From contig CAYXNL010000029.1 of NCBI GenBank assembly GCA_964466455.1, positions 1 to 30,075 of the forward strand: DNA of 30,075 nt, written 5' to 3'. The notes beneath the pieces were generated by a model. It ran no database searches. It was not told the DNA's origin and saw only the letters and a program-made list of their open reading frames with translations. This document shows positions 1-6,200 of this stretch, in pieces. This DNA comes from S010-25 sp964466455 (lineage in GTDB: Bacteria; Pseudomonadota; Gammaproteobacteria; SZUA-229). The position numbers and the translations under genes were made by a program. Position 1 is the first letter of the stretch. The number at the start of each line of letters is the position of its first letter.

Positions 1-200
1 TCAAAAGGAGTAGAGTCGCCACTTTCTTCGCCTTGAATAATGGCCGCTCGTAAAGACTCTAGCCGAGTTTGATATATTTCATCCTGCTGCATCTTTAGAC
101 GTAATGCTTCACGGACAATTTCACTTGCGTTGTTATAAGTTCCCTCATCCAGCTGTTTTTGAATGTAGGCTTCAAAGGTTGAGCTTAAGCTAACATTCAT
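1..200 (-). CDS. ParD-like antitoxin, partial (runs off left edge)
   Basis: An open frame on the minus strand starts with ATG at 200 and is still open at base 1, giving 66 residues. The protein begins MNVSLSSTFEAYIQKQLDEG and continues with YNNASEIVREALRL, the ribbon-helix-helix pattern of ParD/CC2985-type antitoxins; the later part (about residue 40 on) is the toxin-binding tail. An AGGAGG ribosome-binding site lies about 9 bases upstream, so the start is secure. In this family the antitoxin represses its own operon and neutralises a ParE gyrase-poisoning toxin encoded just downstream; here that gene would lie outside the window. The family call is firm, but whether the pair is complete cannot be seen. 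Confidence 0.85.
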   Translation of the reverse strand, partial: MNVSLSSTFEAYIQKQLDEGTYNNASEIVREALRLKMQQDEIYQTRLESLRAAIIQGEESGDSTPF

Positions 201-249
201 TGATTAATACCTCCTAGATACAAATATAATAATCGTGGTTTGTTTTCAG

Positions 250-1122
250 TTATTTTTGGACTCCCTCAAATAAATCTTTTTTTCCCTGAATGCACTGAAT
301 CATATGATCTCGGAATGCGAGTACTCTCGCTGTTCGTTTTAAATCTGGGTGCAGTAAAATCCATAGATCCAAATTATATTGCGGGTCTGGTTTACAATAA
401 CGCTCCAGAAATGGATCGGCATCGCCAAGAAAACACGGTAAAAAAGAAACGCCCAAACCTTCTTTTAGCGCTGCTAGTGTAACCAGAGTATCGTCGCTAT
501 AAAAATGATGTGACTGATGGCCGCAATTTTGTTTGGTCCACGTTTTATGAAAGAGACAACAATTAACGCCAATCCATTTTGGTTCTTGCGTCTGTTTTTT
601 AATATTTTGTATATACTGGCGACTACCATAAATTGTTGATGCCGCTGTTAGTAGACGTGTTCCGATTAGTGTATCGGTGGGTGTGTTCGTTAAACGTATC
701 GCAATGTCAGCCTCCCGTTGTGCCAGACTGGCATCCATATTGGAAACGATGATATGCAGATCAACCTGCGGATGTTTATCGCTAAATCGGGCGAACATCG
801 GCATTAATACTGATGAGGCCATGTTATTAATAGTAGTTACTCGTAACGAACCGACCAGATTTGCATCTTTTCCTAAAAGTGCTTCATCGACAGCAAGCAT
901 TTCCTTTTCGATGCGAAGTGCAGACTGTTTAATATTCTCACCTGACAGGGTAAGTTCATAGCCGGTCTTTTTACGTTCGATCAAATGCGTTCCCAGTTTA
1001 TCTTCCAGTGATCGCATGCGCCGTGAAACCGTAGAGTGCTGCACTTCCAGATATTTTGCCGCACCACTAATTGAACCGGTGCGAGCAACAGCAAGAAAAA
1101 TCCTCAAATCATCCCAGTTCAT
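250..1122 (-). CDS. LysR-family transcriptional regulator
   Basis: This 290-residue protein has the standard LysR layout. An N-terminal winged helix-turn-helix (MNWDDLRIFLAVARTGSISG, then AAKYLEVQHSTVSRRMRSLE) is followed by a linker helix and a periplasmic-binding-protein-like effector domain from about residue 90 to 285. The length is typical of the family. It is transcribed divergently from a methyltransferase gene, the usual position of a LysR regulator that controls its neighbour, and a TGTGCA-N4-TGCACA palindrome lies between the two. The effector is unknown. The next genes on the other side are the methyltransferase and a nitrilase relic, so a nitrile, amide or small methylated compound is possible, but that is inference. 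Confidence 0.92.
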   Translation of the reverse strand: MNWDDLRIFLAVARTGSISGAAKYLEVQHSTVSRRMRSLEDKLGTHLIERKKTGYELTLSGENIKQSALRIEKEMLAVDEALLGKDANLVGSLRVTTINNMASSVLMPMFARFSDKHPQVDLHIIVSNMDASLAQREADIAIRLTNTPTDTLIGTRLLTAASTIYGSRQYIQNIKKQTQEPKWIGVNCCLFHKTWTKQNCGHQSHHFYSDDTLVTLAALKEGLGVSFLPCFLGDADPFLERYCKPDPQYNLDLWILLHPDLKRTARVLAFRDHMIQCIQGKKDLFEGVQK

Positions 1123-1149
1123 AATGCCAGTACTCTTGATTCATTATTT

Positions 1150-1165
1150 TGTGCATATTTGCACA
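1150..1165. promoter_or_regulatory. Palindromic operator candidate between lysR-type gene and methyltransferase
   Basis: The sequence TGTGCA-TATT-TGCACA is a perfect 6-base inverted repeat, 28 bases upstream of the LysR-type start and about 87 bases upstream of the methyltransferase start. LysR proteins bind interrupted dyads in such divergent intergenic regions, so this is the best candidate binding site. The exact T-N11-A consensus is not clearly met. Confidence 0.5.
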
Positions 1166-1251
1166 TTATGTTTCTTTTAATAGCGAATTGTAAGTAAAAA
1201 TAATCAGCATAGACTTAAATTTCACAGTAACAACACGCTGAGGAGAGAGAA

Positions 1252-2118
1252 ATGACGAAACAACCACCACAATTTGACGCGATTAAATATAAGCAAACCA
1301 CATTACAGCAGTGGAATACAGCCGCAGAAGCCTGGCACCGTTGGAGCCCTTTATTGAATCGATGGTTAGGTCCAGCGACCGAGACCATGCTCGATATGTG
1401 TGAAATTAAAAAGGGTAGTCGTGTATTGGATGTAGCTGCAGGTGCAGGTGAGCAAACTATGGCTGCAGCCAATCGTGTTGGCAGCAGTGGGCGGGTTCTG
1501 GCCACAGACCTTTCACCAGAGATTTTGCATTTTGCTTCAACCTCTGCAAAATTAGCTGGTCTGAATAATGTTCAGACGCAGGTGATAGATGGTGAAAATC
1601 TGGCACAATTAACCGTCGCCCCATTCGATGCGGTCATATCCCGTGTCGGTCTGATTTATTTTCCAGACCAGCAAAAGGCGTTGACAGGCATGAAGCAACA
1701 ATTACGCACCGGTGGTAAAGTTGCTGCGATGGTCTATTCCACCGCTGAAACCAATGCTTTTTTTTCGATACCTGTTTCTATTATTCGCCGCCGTGCAAAA
1801 TTGCCTGCACCCATGCCGGGACAGCCGGGACCGTTCAGTTTAGGTGGTGATGGTAAACTGGCGGCTGTTTTTGCCGAAGCTGGATTTAAGAATATAGACA
1901 TAGAAACTATCAGCGCACCGGTTCGTGTTTCTTCGGCAACAGAGTGCTTACAGTTTGAACAGGAATCGTTTGGTGCGCTGCATCAAATGCTATCAGGTTT
2001 GTCAGATATGGAACAAGATGAAGCCTGGTGTGAAATTGAAGAAGCATTGGCACAGTTTGAAACCGAGGGTCAATTTGAAGGCCCGTGTGAGATGATTGTT
2101 GCCGTTGGCACTAAATAA
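1252..2118 (+). CDS. Class I SAM-dependent methyltransferase
   Basis: A 288-residue Rossmann-fold methyltransferase. Motif I, VLDVAAGAGEQT at about residues 58-69, is the glycine-rich S-adenosylmethionine loop. It is followed by an acidic strand end (VLATDLSPE), motif IV (APFDAVISRVGLIYFPD) and a post-motif segment (LRTGGKVAAMVYS). The N-terminal YKQTTLQQWNTAAEAWHRWSP resembles the UbiE/methyltransferase-11 group. The start is fixed by AGGAGA 6 bases upstream. It is divergent from the LysR regulator and is followed after 40 bases by a nitrilase relic, so the two were probably an operon under LysR control. The substrate cannot be predicted. Confidence 0.9.
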   Translation: MTKQPPQFDAIKYKQTTLQQWNTAAEAWHRWSPLLNRWLGPATETMLDMCEIKKGSRVLDVAAGAGEQTMAAANRVGSSGRVLATDLSPEILHFASTSAKLAGLNNVQTQVIDGENLAQLTVAPFDAVISRVGLIYFPDQQKALTGMKQQLRTGGKVAAMVYSTAETNAFFSIPVSIIRRRAKLPAPMPGQPGPFSLGGDGKLAAVFAEAGFKNIDIETISAPVRVSSATECLQFEQESFGALHQMLSGLSDMEQDEAWCEIEEALAQFETEGQFEGPCEMIVAVGTK

Positions 2119-2158
2119 ATAACGACTTATTGGTGGCTACAAAAATAGAGAAAAAAAC

Positions 2159-2499
2159 ATGAGTAAATTAACGCTGGTACAAAAGTCCCCCGATTTTTTG
2201 GATAAGCACAAAACAATCCAGAAGACTGTTAACACCATTGAGGCGGCAGCAAAAAATGGCGCTGAACTGGTGGTGTTCAGTGAGGCATTTATACCAGGCT
2301 ACCCAACGTGTGGATCTGGCGATTAAGGCCAGGGAGTGACTGGGATATATCAGAAATTTTACTACGCGTTTGTTAAACAATGCAGTGGTAATGGAATCAG
2401 ACGATTTAACGCCAATGTACGCACGTGGCGGCAAAAAAACATAGTGTAAAGGAGGTGGTAGATATTTTACGCAAAATCGAGAGCGGTGAATTTATCTAA
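2159..2499 (+). pseudogene. Nitrilase / carbon-nitrogen hydrolase remnant
   Basis: The frame from ATG 2159 reads MSKLTLVQKSPDFLDK and then AELVVFSEAFIPGYPT, the conserved beta-strand and catalytic-Glu region of nitrilases. It then leaves frame. Skipping two bases after the Thr codon restores WIWRLRPGSDWDISEIL. A further shift gives RLLNNAVVMESDDLTPMYA, and another gives AKKHSVKEVVDILRKIESGEFI before a stop at 2497-2499. Intact nitrilases are about 300 residues with a catalytic Lys and Cys further on; those parts are absent. The gene is therefore dead, with at least three frame changes and a large deletion. It directly follows the methyltransferase, suggesting a former two-gene operon. Confidence 0.82.
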
Positions 2500-2517
2500 A
2501 GTCATAATAAATACTGA

Positions 2518-2552
2518 TGGTTGACCACTTTAGTACTTAGCTTGGTCAACCA
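2518..2552. repeat. Perfect 10-bp inverted repeat (hairpin)
   Basis: TGGTTGACCA at 2518-2527 and TGGTCAACCA at 2543-2552 are perfect reverse complements separated by 15 bases. There is no T-tract after either arm, so it is not a classical terminator. It lies just after the nitrilase relic and before a toxin relic. Confidence 0.7.
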
Positions 2553-2709
2553 ATTCAAATGAAGACATCCAACATTATTGTCTTTATCTGACTGCGCATA
2601 ATGTATATTATGTTAAATAACATTTTTTATCATTCTCCAATAGACACTACCCCAATGTCTCTTATGTGGTGTTCTGAGGTACTGAGGCCAGTGCTTTGAA
2701 TGTCTTTTT

Positions 2710-2890
2710 TTAAGGCTGAGCTATGTGTCTTTCAGGATCCATGCGTTCATGCAGTATCGGTATCCTCACCACTAGAATTGAGGATGAAAATATCTTGTAG
2801 AAAATCACATGGCTTTCAAATGGGAAGCGTAAATAATTTGGCAGAATTTTTCAGCACTGTGGCCTATTCTTGGATTCTCAGCAAGTAACT
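2710..2890 (-). pseudogene. ParE-type toxin remnant, frameshifted
   Basis: Read on the minus strand, one frame gives LLAENPRIGHSAEKFCQIIY and the next frame continues with FESHVIFYKIFSSSILVVRI, then PILHERMDPERHIAQP and a stop at 2710-2712. The order 'ENP-(R/E)-(I/L)-G ... HVIFY ... VRILHxRMDxERH' is the C-terminal two thirds of ParE toxins. The N-terminal helix hairpin is missing and the two parts are in different frames, so no toxin can be made. Extra residues in VRIPILHERM where the family has VRILHxRM suggest a small insertion. An overlapping forward-strand frame (2700-2888) is a shadow of this relic. Confidence 0.78.
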
Positions 2891-2905
2891 CTATACATTC
2901 CTTTA

Positions 2906-2939
2906 ATCATTACTTGAGTTGTTGACAACAAGTAATGAT
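2906..2939. promoter_or_regulatory. Perfect 11-bp palindrome: vapBC autoregulatory operator
   Basis: ATCATTACTTG at 2906-2916 is matched exactly by CAAGTAATGAT at 2929-2939, with a 12-base centre holding TTGT-TG-ACAA. The dyad covers the -35 box and first spacer bases of the vapBC promoter. VapB-type AbrB-fold antitoxins repress their own operon by binding such dyads, so the function follows from position and family. Confidence 0.8.
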
Positions 2940-2950
2940 AGCGTTATTCT
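2922..2950 (+). promoter_or_regulatory. Sigma-70 promoter of vapBC
   Basis: A perfect -35 box TTGACA (2922-2927) is followed after exactly 17 bases by TATTCT (2945-2950). It sits 34 bases before the vapB start, inside the operator palindrome. By eye this is one of the best promoters in the window. Confidence 0.75.
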
Positions 2951-2983
2951 TTACTAATAACGCAATAGTAAAGGATGCATCTC

Positions 2984-3205
2984 ATGCCTAAAGTCAGTGC
3001 AAAAAGACAAATTACATTACCTATCGATCAATGCCGCCAGGCTCATATAGAACCGGGCGATGAATACAATAGCTACGTCGATAATAACGGATATATCACT
3101 ATTATTAAAAGTACTTTTGGGTCAGCTAAAGGCGTATTAAAAGGTATCAAAGTTGATAAACGTTTGAGTGATGAATCTTCACTGCAAAGCGCCCTCAATT
3201 CATGA
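2984..3205 (+). CDS. vapB: AbrB/MazE-fold antitoxin (VapB)
   Basis: A 73-residue protein starting MPKVSAKRQITLPIDQCRQA, the swapped-hairpin AbrB/SpoVT DNA-binding fold, with a C-terminal tail (residues about 45-73) expected to wrap the toxin. An ATG three codons upstream (2975) is possible, but the AAAGGA site at 2970-2974 has proper spacing only to 2984. The stop codon overlaps the start of the next gene (ATGA), so translation is coupled to the PIN toxin. The gene has its own promoter and operator. Antitoxin and autorepressor roles are inferred from family and context. Confidence 0.9.
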   Translation: MPKVSAKRQITLPIDQCRQAHIEPGDEYNSYVDNNGYITIIKSTFGSAKGVLKGIKVDKRLSDESSLQSALNS

Positions 3206-3636
3206 TTGCTATTGATACGAATGTATTGCTTCGATATTTACTTGATGACGATGCCAGTCAGTCAAAAAAAGCATCATCTATTATTACAGGGCAAAGCAAA
3301 GTATTAATTACTGACATAGTCCTGACGGAAACTATCTGGACACTTAAAGGCAAGAGATATAATCTTGATAAAGAATCGATAATAAAAGTTATTAATACAT
3401 TATTTGCAGAACCAAATATTATATTTGAAGATGGACAAACTGTTTGGCGAGCACTCAGCAACTATAAACAAACAAAGACCATAAAGGTAGGCAATAAGCG
3501 TAAAGAGGCTGATTTTCCTGATGCGCTTATTGTTAATAAGGCCGCGTTTGTTGCAAACAATTTAAATGATGCATTGGACGGCGTATATACATTTGACCTT
3601 GCCTTGCAAACGATACCAGGTACAAGAAAGCCCTAA
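3202..3636 (+). CDS. vapC: PIN-domain ribonuclease toxin (VapC)
   Basis: A 144-residue PIN domain with the acidic catalytic set visible: D5 in MIAIDTNVLLRYLL, E43 in LTETIWTL, D104 and D107 in ADFPDALI, and D132 in VYTFD. VapC toxins are magnesium-dependent endoribonucleases that cut tRNA or rRNA. Length and both ends look normal, so the toxin is probably active. The start overlaps the vapB stop by four bases. The gene ends directly against a fragment of an unrelated hydrolase gene, showing that the module was inserted into, or rearranged with, other DNA. Confidence 0.92.
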   Translation: MIAIDTNVLLRYLLDDDASQSKKASSIITGQSKVLITDIVLTETIWTLKGKRYNLDKESIIKVINTLFAEPNIIFEDGQTVWRALSNYKQTKTIKVGNKRKEADFPDALIVNKAAFVANNLNDALDGVYTFDLALQTIPGTRKP

Positions 3637-3649
3637 CGGTGGTACTACA

Positions 3650-3805
3650 GGCTCCTGGTTACACTCTCTCCGCGGCACAATATTCAGAGATACCAATGCC
3701 TGGGTTGCAGCGATTGATAAAATTCGTGCGTTTAATCCGGAGCACATGCTACCCGGTCACGGTAAAGCAGAATACGGTAAAGATGCTCATGGTGTCCATA
3801 ACTAT
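3650..3805 (+). pseudogene. Metallo-beta-lactamase-fold hydrolase fragment
   Basis: Directly after the VapC stop, one forward frame encodes SLRGTIFRDTNAWVAAIDKI followed by RAFNPEHMLPGHGKAEYG. A 'W-x3-I/L-D-K-x4-N-P-E-x-(x)-L-P-G-H-G' stretch is typical of the end of metallo-beta-lactamase-fold hydrolases, including alkylsulfatase-like ones, where the His belongs to the metal site. Only about 52 codons remain. There is no plausible start, and the fragment ends against the end of the yafQ-like gene, so it is a relic trapped between two toxin-antitoxin modules. The exact subfamily is uncertain. Confidence 0.55.
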
Positions 3806-4080
3806 AAACCTAATTCACTGTGCGAACCAATACGCACCAGCTGTAAAATATTCTTATTGGGTTTTCTATAAATCAATACTAAATCTGGTTTAACATGACA
3901 ATCACGCTGGTCTAACCAGTCACCTGTTAAAGCATGGTCTTTATACTTTTCGGCCAACGGTTTATTTTTAAGCAGCAGCTTAAGTACCTCAATAAAAGAG
4001 TCATCAAGTGTTTTACGATGCCGACCTTTAGACTCTCGCTTATAATCCTGTTTAAATTTTTTGGTCCGCTCTAGTTTCAC
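3802..4080 (-). CDS. yafQ: YafQ-family mRNA interferase toxin
   Basis: A 92-residue RelE-superfamily toxin. The catalytic set known from E. coli YafQ (H50, H63, D67, H87) is matched by H49 in YKDHALTGDW, H62 and D66 in CHVKPDLVLIY, and H87 in RIGSHSELGL. The family cuts mRNA on the ribosome. The start codon overlaps the stop of the dinJ-like gene (ATGA), so the pair is translationally coupled. Length is normal and no defect is visible, so the toxin is probably functional. It is convergent with vapBC and the trapped hydrolase fragment. Confidence 0.93.
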   Translation of the reverse strand: MKLERTKKFKQDYKRESKGRHRKTLDDSFIEVLKLLLKNKPLAEKYKDHALTGDWLDQRDCHVKPDLVLIYRKPNKNILQLVRIGSHSELGL

Positions 4081-4334
4081 TTCGTTAGGTCAGCCATTAA
4101 ATCATCAACATTATCAAAACTATCCAGCTTGCCTTTACGCGCTTCGCGCATTGCCTGGATAGTTTCTTTATTTGGAATTAGCGGCTCAAAAGGTAACGTC
4201 TTTTCAATAGCAACCCGCGTTAACATCAATCTAAAGGCATCTGATACCGTCAAACCCATTGTTGCCAGTACCGTTGCTGCTTCCTCTTTTATAGTCTCGT
4301 TAATACGCGCACGAACAACTGCATTTTCAGCCAT
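4077..4334 (-). CDS. dinJ: DinJ/RelB-family antitoxin
   Basis: An 85-residue ribbon-helix-helix antitoxin starting MAENAVVRARINETIKEEAA, then TVLATMGLTVSDAFRLMLTR, close to E. coli DinJ. A longer frame exists to 4373, but ATG 4334 is preferred: a GGTGAAGG site sits just upstream, and the extra 13 codons would run through the promoter and operator. The C-terminal part (about residues 55-85) is the toxin-neutralising tail. The antitoxin-toxin complex normally represses this promoter, and a palindrome over the -10 box fits that. Confidence 0.92.
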   Translation of the reverse strand: MAENAVVRARINETIKEEAATVLATMGLTVSDAFRLMLTRVAIEKTLPFEPLIPNKETIQAMREARKGKLDSFDNVDDLMADLTK

Positions 4335-4356
4335 AACCTTCACCCCTTTAATATGT

Positions 4357-4390
4357 GCTACATTGTAGCCCATTAAAGAATAAAAATCAA
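4357..4390 (-). promoter_or_regulatory. dinJ-yafQ promoter with overlapping operator
   Basis: On the minus strand TTGATT (4385-4390) is followed after 17 bases by TACAAT (4362-4367), a good sigma-70 pair. The palindrome GCTACA-T-TGTAGC (4357-4369) covers the whole -10 box, an ideal site for repression by the DinJ-YafQ complex. It lies 23 bases upstream of the chosen dinJ start. Confidence 0.72.
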
Positions 4391-4477
4391 TTCCGTCACC
4401 TTTTCTATCGATATATTAATATTTATCGAATTTAGTCGGGAAAACAGGCCAAAATTCGCTTGGTCGCAGTAGGTCAT

Positions 4478-4497
4478 CTATTCTCGGACAGGCTCCT
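4478..4497 (-). repeat. Dispersed 20-mer repeat, copy 1
   Basis: On the minus strand this reads AGGAGCCTGTCCGAGAATAG, identical over 20 bases to 29506-29525. The 12-base CATCCCTGGTAA also occurs near both copies, but on opposite sides of the 20-mer. No coding function is seen here. Confidence 0.8.
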
Positions 4498-4548
4498 AGC
4501 GTTTATTTTTGAAGACACCTTACCAGGGATGGTTAACATAGAACCTTT

Positions 4549-4755
4549 TTAGTCAGGGCCTAAAGAACGTTCTTCTCGACTGTGCCATACGCGAACGATA
4601 ACGATAATTTGTTGTTTGACACGATAGCGAATAGTGTATCCACCTTTACCAAAGGAAGCATATAAATCTCTAAACTCCTCACAGTCTTCATCAGGGCCTG
4701 GCATTCCAGCTTCTGGATTTTTAGTTAATAAATCACCTGAATTTTTAATGTCCGT
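4549..4755 (-). pseudogene. RelE/ParE-type toxin remnant (C-terminal part)
   Basis: The minus-strand frame reads SGDLLTKNPEAGMPGPDEDC, EEFRDLYASFGKGGYTIRYR and VKQQIIVIVRVWHSREERSL, ending at a TAA at 4549-4551. 'ENP-G ... G-Y-x-I-R-Y ... VRVWHSREER' is the C-terminal half of a RelE/ParE-family toxin. Upstream the frame runs into unrelated sequence and a stop with no start codon, so the N-terminal half and its antitoxin are missing. The lost region may once have begun near 4880, where a strong AAGGAG site reads into it. Confidence 0.72.
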
Positions 4756-4878
4756 ACTCTCGCTTTTTGCTCGTTTTCAGTCAAATACCCCCAATGTCCG
4801 AAATGTGGTGGACAGGAAAATTGAAATATGGATTTTGAATGTCCTCTTCAGTAAATACAGTGTTTTTAGTGTCGTCTA

Positions 4879-4897
4879 ATTACCGTTCTCCTTAGTA
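4879..4897 (-). repeat. Dispersed 19-mer repeat carrying a strong ribosome-binding site, copy 1
   Basis: ATTACCGTTCTCCTTAGTA is identical to 25361-25379. On the minus strand it contains AAGGAG seven to eight bases before a possible start, so it looks like the retained leader of a gene. Here it reads towards the RelE/ParE relic. Confidence 0.7.
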
Positions 4898-4902
4898 AGA
4901 GT

Positions 4903-5113
4903 GCTATTTTGGATTTGATATCTGTCAGGGATTACATTACACAAGATAGCCCGCAGGCTGCTCAACAGGTAGTACAGAGAATCAAAGATAAGGTTTCTTT
5001 ATTAAGCGAACAACCCGTGCATTGGAAGACCCGGTCGAGCGCCAAACACCAAGGAGCTACTGGTGGATCGAACACCATTCATCTTACCGTATCGGGTGTG
5101 TAACAATAAAGCT
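4903..5113 (+). pseudogene. ParE toxin remnant, frameshifted
   Basis: The forward frame encodes DLISVRDYITQDSPQAAQQV and QRIKDKVSLLSEQP, the two N-terminal helices of ParE. It then slips near 5022. One base over, the text continues GRPGRAPNTKELLVDRTPFI and LPYRV, the middle of the same family. The C-terminal 'VxRVLHxxxxxP' end is absent, and there is no proper ATG with a ribosome-binding site. This is a third broken toxin within 2.4 kb, on the opposite strand from the other two. Confidence 0.75.
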
Positions 5114-5191
5114 GAAATAAATTAATAATCCCGCAACAAGCATTGAGAAAACGCCTTAACCAGGTTTCACGACAACCATGCGTTATTTCAG

Positions 5192-6127
5192 TTAAGGACG
5201 ATCATCCATAATCTGTTCTTTGGTTGCGACCAGGAAATCCTGTCTGCTTATATTCATCAGCATTAATAAACTACTGGCTACATAGATAGATGAATATGTA
5301 CCAATAAAGACACCAACTAATAGTGCCGTAGCAAAACCATGTATAACCTGGCCACCGAATACAAATAATGAGATCAGTACCAGAATGGTGGTAAAGGATG
5401 TCATTAAGGTACGTGACAGTGTCTGAGTAATGGACAGGTTGATAATCTCTTCCGTGCCGGTACGGCGAATATTCCGGAAAGATTCACGGATGCGATCGAG
5501 TACAACTACCGTATCATTAAGTGAATAACCGATTACGGCGAGTATGGCTGCAAGCACGGTTAAATCAAATTCGAGGTGAAAAAAAGCAAAAAAACCGACG
5601 GTTATGATTACATCATGCACCAGTGCCAGAATTGAGCCTAAGGCCGATTTAAACTGAAAGCGTAAACTGACATAAATAAGAATACCGCCAAGGGCGACCA
5701 GCATGGCAATACCACCCTGATCACGGAGCTCGCTGCCTACCTGTGGCCCGACATACTCCACACGTCTCATCTTCACTTTTCCATCGCCAACTGATTTCAG
5801 TACTTTTAATACGACATCACCAATACTGGCTTTGTTGATATTAGCTCGTGGTGCTATACGTACCAGAATATCCTTTGAGGTACCAAAATTCTGTACCTGT
5901 GCATCTTTAAAATCGGCAACTGTCATCGCCTTACGTATAGCTTCTAAATTGGCAGCTTTGTCATAGTTGGCCTCGATGAGATAACCCCCAGTGAAATCAA
6001 TGCCTAGATTTAAGCCTTTTGTTGCAATGGAAAAAATAGCCAGAATGATTAAAGATAGAGAAAAAGCCAGAGCAATTTTGCGCTGCCCCATAAAGTTAAT
6101 AGTTTTTAAATAAGCCTGTTTTGACAT
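5192..6127 (-). CDS. secF: Protein-export membrane protein SecF
   Basis: A 311-residue SecF. It has one N-terminal membrane helix (about residues 15-35), the LGIDFTGGYLIEA motif, a periplasmic domain, then five more helices. The proton-path region YSLNDTVVVLDRIRESFRN is well conserved. SecDF associates with SecYEG and uses the proton gradient to pull exported proteins out on the periplasmic side. It follows secD after a 73-base gap in the classical yajC-secD-secF order. Length is normal and there is no sign of damage. No clear terminator was found downstream. Confidence 0.97.
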   Translation of the reverse strand: MSKQAYLKTINFMGQRKIALAFSLSLIILAIFSIATKGLNLGIDFTGGYLIEANYDKAANLEAIRKAMTVADFKDAQVQNFGTSKDILVRIAPRANINKASIGDVVLKVLKSVGDGKVKMRRVEYVGPQVGSELRDQGGIAMLVALGGILIYVSLRFQFKSALGSILALVHDVIITVGFFAFFHLEFDLTVLAAILAVIGYSLNDTVVVLDRIRESFRNIRRTGTEEIINLSITQTLSRTLMTSFTTILVLISLFVFGGQVIHGFATALLVGVFIGTYSSIYVASSLLMLMNISRQDFLVATKEQIMDDRP

Positions 6128-6200
6128 AAACTTTCCTGAATTTTTTCAATCGCAATAAAAATTAGTAATACGGATTGTATCTGCTTTTAATCTAGCTGCG

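Noticed and set aside
2700..2888. 62-codon forward-strand frame
   Set aside because: It lies opposite the ParE relic, has no ribosome-binding site and no recognisable protein pattern.
4408..4429. TCGATA / TATCGA dyad upstream of dinJ
   Set aside because: Short arms in very AT-rich DNA; likely chance, and the better operator is at 4357-4369.
4789..4815. Forward text reading CPKCGGQ, like a zinc ribbon of a transposase
   Set aside because: The frame is closed within a few codons and the flanking sequence shows no transposase; treated as chance.
5112..5191. CTGAAATAA / TTATTTCAG inverted pair as secF terminator
   Set aside because: The arms are 62 bases apart, AT-rich and without a T-tract.
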